A DNA stretch of 13,917 nt, taken from the NCBI GenBank assembly GCA_035282865.1, contig DATEVB010000003.1:1-13917 (forward strand), written 5' to 3'. Positions 12,502-13,917 of this stretch are shown one piece after another. The position numbers and the translations under genes were made by a program. Position 1 is the first letter of the stretch, and each line of letters opens with the position of its first letter. The notes beneath the pieces were generated by a model. The model saw nothing but the letters and a program-made list of their open reading frames with translations. It was not told where the DNA came from and ran no database searches. The DNA comes from UBA4744 sp035282865. Lineage in GTDB: Bacteria > Actinomycetota > Acidimicrobiia > Spongiisociales > UBA4744.

Positions 12502-13551
12502 ATGGACTACGCCAAACTCCTCGGGGAGGACGCCCGGGACCTGCTCACGCACGACTCCAAAGGCATCCCGGCCGAGAGCCTGGAGTTGCCCGGCCCCGAC
12601 TTTGTCGATCGGGTATTCATGCAGACCGACCGCTCTCCGCAGGTGCTCCGCAACCTGGCTTCCATGTACAACCATGGGCGCCTGGCCGGCACCGGCTATC
12701 TGTCCATCCTCCCGGTCGATCAGGGCGTCGAGCATTCGGGAGCTGCCTCCTTCGCTCCCAACCCGATGTACTTCGACCCCAAGAACATCGTCGAACTAGC
12801 GGTCGAGGCCGGCTGCAACGCCGTTGCGACTACCTTCGGCGTGCTCGGCATGGTGTCCCGAAAATACGCCCACAAGATCCCCTTCATCGCCAAGGTCAAC
12901 CACAACGAATTGTTGACGTATCCGGCCAAGTACGACCAGGTGATGTTCGGCTCGGTCGATCAGGCTTTCGACCTCGGCGCGGCCGCGGCGGGGGCAACCA
13001 TCTACTTCGGCTCCGAAGAATCCACCCGGCAGATCGGGGAAGTGAGCGCGGCCTTCGCCCGGGCCCACGAACTAGGCATGTTCACCGTCCTGTGGTGCTA
13101 CGTACGGAACTCTGCCTTTTCCAAGGACGGCGTCAACTACGAGGCGTCCGCCGACCTTACAGGCCAGGCCAACCACATCGGCGTGACCATCGAAGCCGAC
13201 ATCATCAAGCAGAAGCAGCCGGACTCCAACGGCGGCTATACGGCGATCGGATTCGGGAAGACCCATCCCAAGGTGTACTCCGAGCTGACCACCGATCATC
13301 CGATCGATCTGACCCGCTGGCAGGTCGCCAACTGTTACATGGGACGGGCCGGATTGATCAACTCGGGGGGCGCCTCTTCCGGGGCCGGCGACCTGGCTCA
13401 GGCGGTCCGGACAGCGGTGATCAACAAGCGGGCCGGCGGAACCGGGCTCATTTCGGGACGCAAATCTTTCCAGCGCCCGATGAGCGAAGGCGTTGAACTT
13501 CTCAACGCGATCCAGGATGTCTACCTCGACCCCGAGGTGACGATCGCCTAG
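12502..13551 (+). CDS. fbaB: Class I fructose-bisphosphate aldolase, FbaB/DhnA type
   Basis: The 349-residue protein matches the length of E. coli FbaB (350). It makes or splits fructose-1,6-bisphosphate from dihydroxyacetone phosphate and glyceraldehyde-3-phosphate in the cytosol through a Schiff base. Family segments visible: YLSILPVDQGVEHSGAASF (66-84), GCNAVATTFGVLG (104-116), PFIAKVNHNE (127-136), FGSEESTRQIGEVSAAF (169-185), LWCYVRNSAFSK (197-208), and ADIIKQKQP (232-240), which holds the Schiff-base Lys (K236 by position). SGGASSG (288-294) and GLISGRKSFQRP (315-326) bind phosphate. The N-terminus is that of ordinary FbaB, so it is not BMC cargo. Its position beside the BMC locus suggests it could use the glyceraldehyde-3-phosphate released by DeoC; this is inference. 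Confidence 0.93.
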   Translation: MDYAKLLGEDARDLLTHDSKGIPAESLELPGPDFVDRVFMQTDRSPQVLRNLASMYNHGRLAGTGYLSILPVDQGVEHSGAASFAPNPMYFDPKNIVELAVEAGCNAVATTFGVLGMVSRKYAHKIPFIAKVNHNELLTYPAKYDQVMFGSVDQAFDLGAAAAGATIYFGSEESTRQIGEVSAAFARAHELGMFTVLWCYVRNSAFSKDGVNYEASADLTGQANHIGVTIEADIIKQKQPDSNGGYTAIGFGKTHPKVYSELTTDHPIDLTRWQVANCYMGRAGLINSGGASSGAGDLAQAVRTAVINKRAGGTGLISGRKSFQRPMSEGVELLNAIQDVYLDPEVTIA

Positions 13552-13561
13552 AGGTCAGGAT

Positions 13562-13583
13562 GCTGCCGCTGGTTGCTGGCAGC
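13562..13583. terminator. Inverted repeat between convergent genes, weak terminator candidate
   Basis: GCTGCC (13562-13567) and GGCAGC (13578-13583) pair around a 10-base loop, 11 bases after the aldolase stop and touching the stop codon of the convergent small membrane protein gene. No U-tract follows on either strand, so it may be only a weak or Rho-assisted terminator. Confidence 0.35.
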
Positions 13584-13897
13584 TAGATCAGAGCGTTGTA
13601 GCCGTGATACACGAGGACGAGGGTCATCACGGCCACCAGCATCAATGAAGCCTCGAGCATCCGGCGATAGCGACGCGCCGACCAGATAGCCAGGGCAATC
13701 CCCGCCCCAACCACCAGCTTGAACATAGCCGCCATAGCCGGGTCGATTTCGAACAACAAAGCCATGACCGGATTGCCCTCTACGGCGCCCAGCGAGAGCG
13801 CCCGCACCGTGAGCAAGAGGTCGGCGATGTTGAGCACAACAAACACGAGGAGGGCGGCGGCAATCGTGTCGGGATCGTGTCGATACTCATCGAGCAC
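13583..13897 (-). CDS. Small membrane protein, DUF5658-like (possibly 5' partial)
   Basis: From the GTG at 13897 the product is 104 residues with three predicted membrane spans (about 12-35, 54-71 and 82-102). LNIADLLLTVRALSLGAVEGNPVMALLF (22-49) matches the N-x-x-D-x-x-x-T ... G-x-x-E-x-N-P pattern of DUF5658, followed by the MFKLVV segment typical of that family. Function is unknown. The frame stays open to the window edge with polar residues (RDRYHR before the GTG), and no ribosome site precedes the GTG, so the true start may lie outside. It is convergent with the aldolase gene, 31 bases apart. Confidence 0.65.
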   Translation of the reverse strand: MLDEYRHDPDTIAAALLVFVVLNIADLLLTVRALSLGAVEGNPVMALLFEIDPAMAAMFKLVVGAGIALAIWSARRYRRMLEASLMLVAVMTLVLVYHGYNALI

Positions 13898-13917
13898 ACG
13901 GTGATAGCGGTCTCGCA

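Noticed and set aside
12502..12570. Possible encapsulation peptide on the FbaB aldolase
   Set aside because: The N-terminus (DYAKLLGEDARDLLTH) is the normal start of FbaB proteins, and total length equals the family's, so there is no added targeting segment.
1..13917. CRISPR arrays, tRNA/rRNA genes, insertion sequences or phage genes
   Set aside because: No repeat-spacer pattern, transposase, integrase, terminal inverted repeats or RNA gene signature was seen.

Overview
This is a GC-rich bacterial window, most likely from a high-GC actinobacterium; an uncultured Acidimicrobiia-type organism is my best guess. The base composition, the GTG starts, several genes with a -10-like hexamer but no Shine-Dalgarno just before the start codon, and a Thr/Pro-rich lipoprotein all point that way. 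The taxonomic call is an inference.

The centre (about 6164-11520, minus strand) is a compact nine-gene bacterial microcompartment (BMC) operon. In transcription order it encodes an RpiB/LacAB-type sugar-phosphate isomerase, deoxyribose-phosphate aldolase (DeoC), a permuted tandem shell protein (BMC-T), a hexameric shell protein (BMC-H), a pentameric vertex protein (BMC-P), a CoA-acylating aldehyde dehydrogenase of the EutE/PduP type, a non-permuted BMC-T, and two more BMC-P. This gene content fits the rarely studied 'sugar phosphate utilising' (SPU) BMC class. All three enzymes carry an N-terminal amphipathic helix resembling an encapsulation peptide, so all three are probably cargo. The core chemistry I infer is 2-deoxyribose-5-phosphate to glyceraldehyde-3-phosphate plus acetaldehyde, then acetaldehyde to acetyl-CoA behind the shell. 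The role of the isomerase is a puzzle: it has Asp where the E. coli enzyme has its catalytic Cys, and 2-deoxyribose-5-phosphate lacks the C2 hydroxyl needed for aldose-ketose isomerisation. No phosphotransacylase or alcohol dehydrogenase for cofactor recycling is present in the window.

A divergent gene (11733-12404) encodes a MerR/excisionase-type helix-turn-helix protein with a coiled coil and an odd Trp/Arg-rich tail; it is the obvious candidate regulator. Next to it lies a class I FbaB-type fructose-bisphosphate aldolase (12502-13551), a cytosolic enzyme that could consume the triose phosphate. A small membrane protein (DUF5658-like) is convergent to it at the right edge.

The left part (1-3873, plus strand) holds the 3' end of a flippase-like membrane protein (LPG synthase TM/UPF0104), a GT4 glycosyltransferase, 6-phosphogluconolactonase and a lipoprotein esterase. 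Between them and the BMC operon are a divergent pair, an MFS exporter (minus) and a small cation-transporter-like membrane protein (plus). They share an intergenic region with a perfect 19-bp palindrome and a third half-site. A previously uncalled 34-codon single-pass membrane ORF overlaps the stop codon of the MFS gene.
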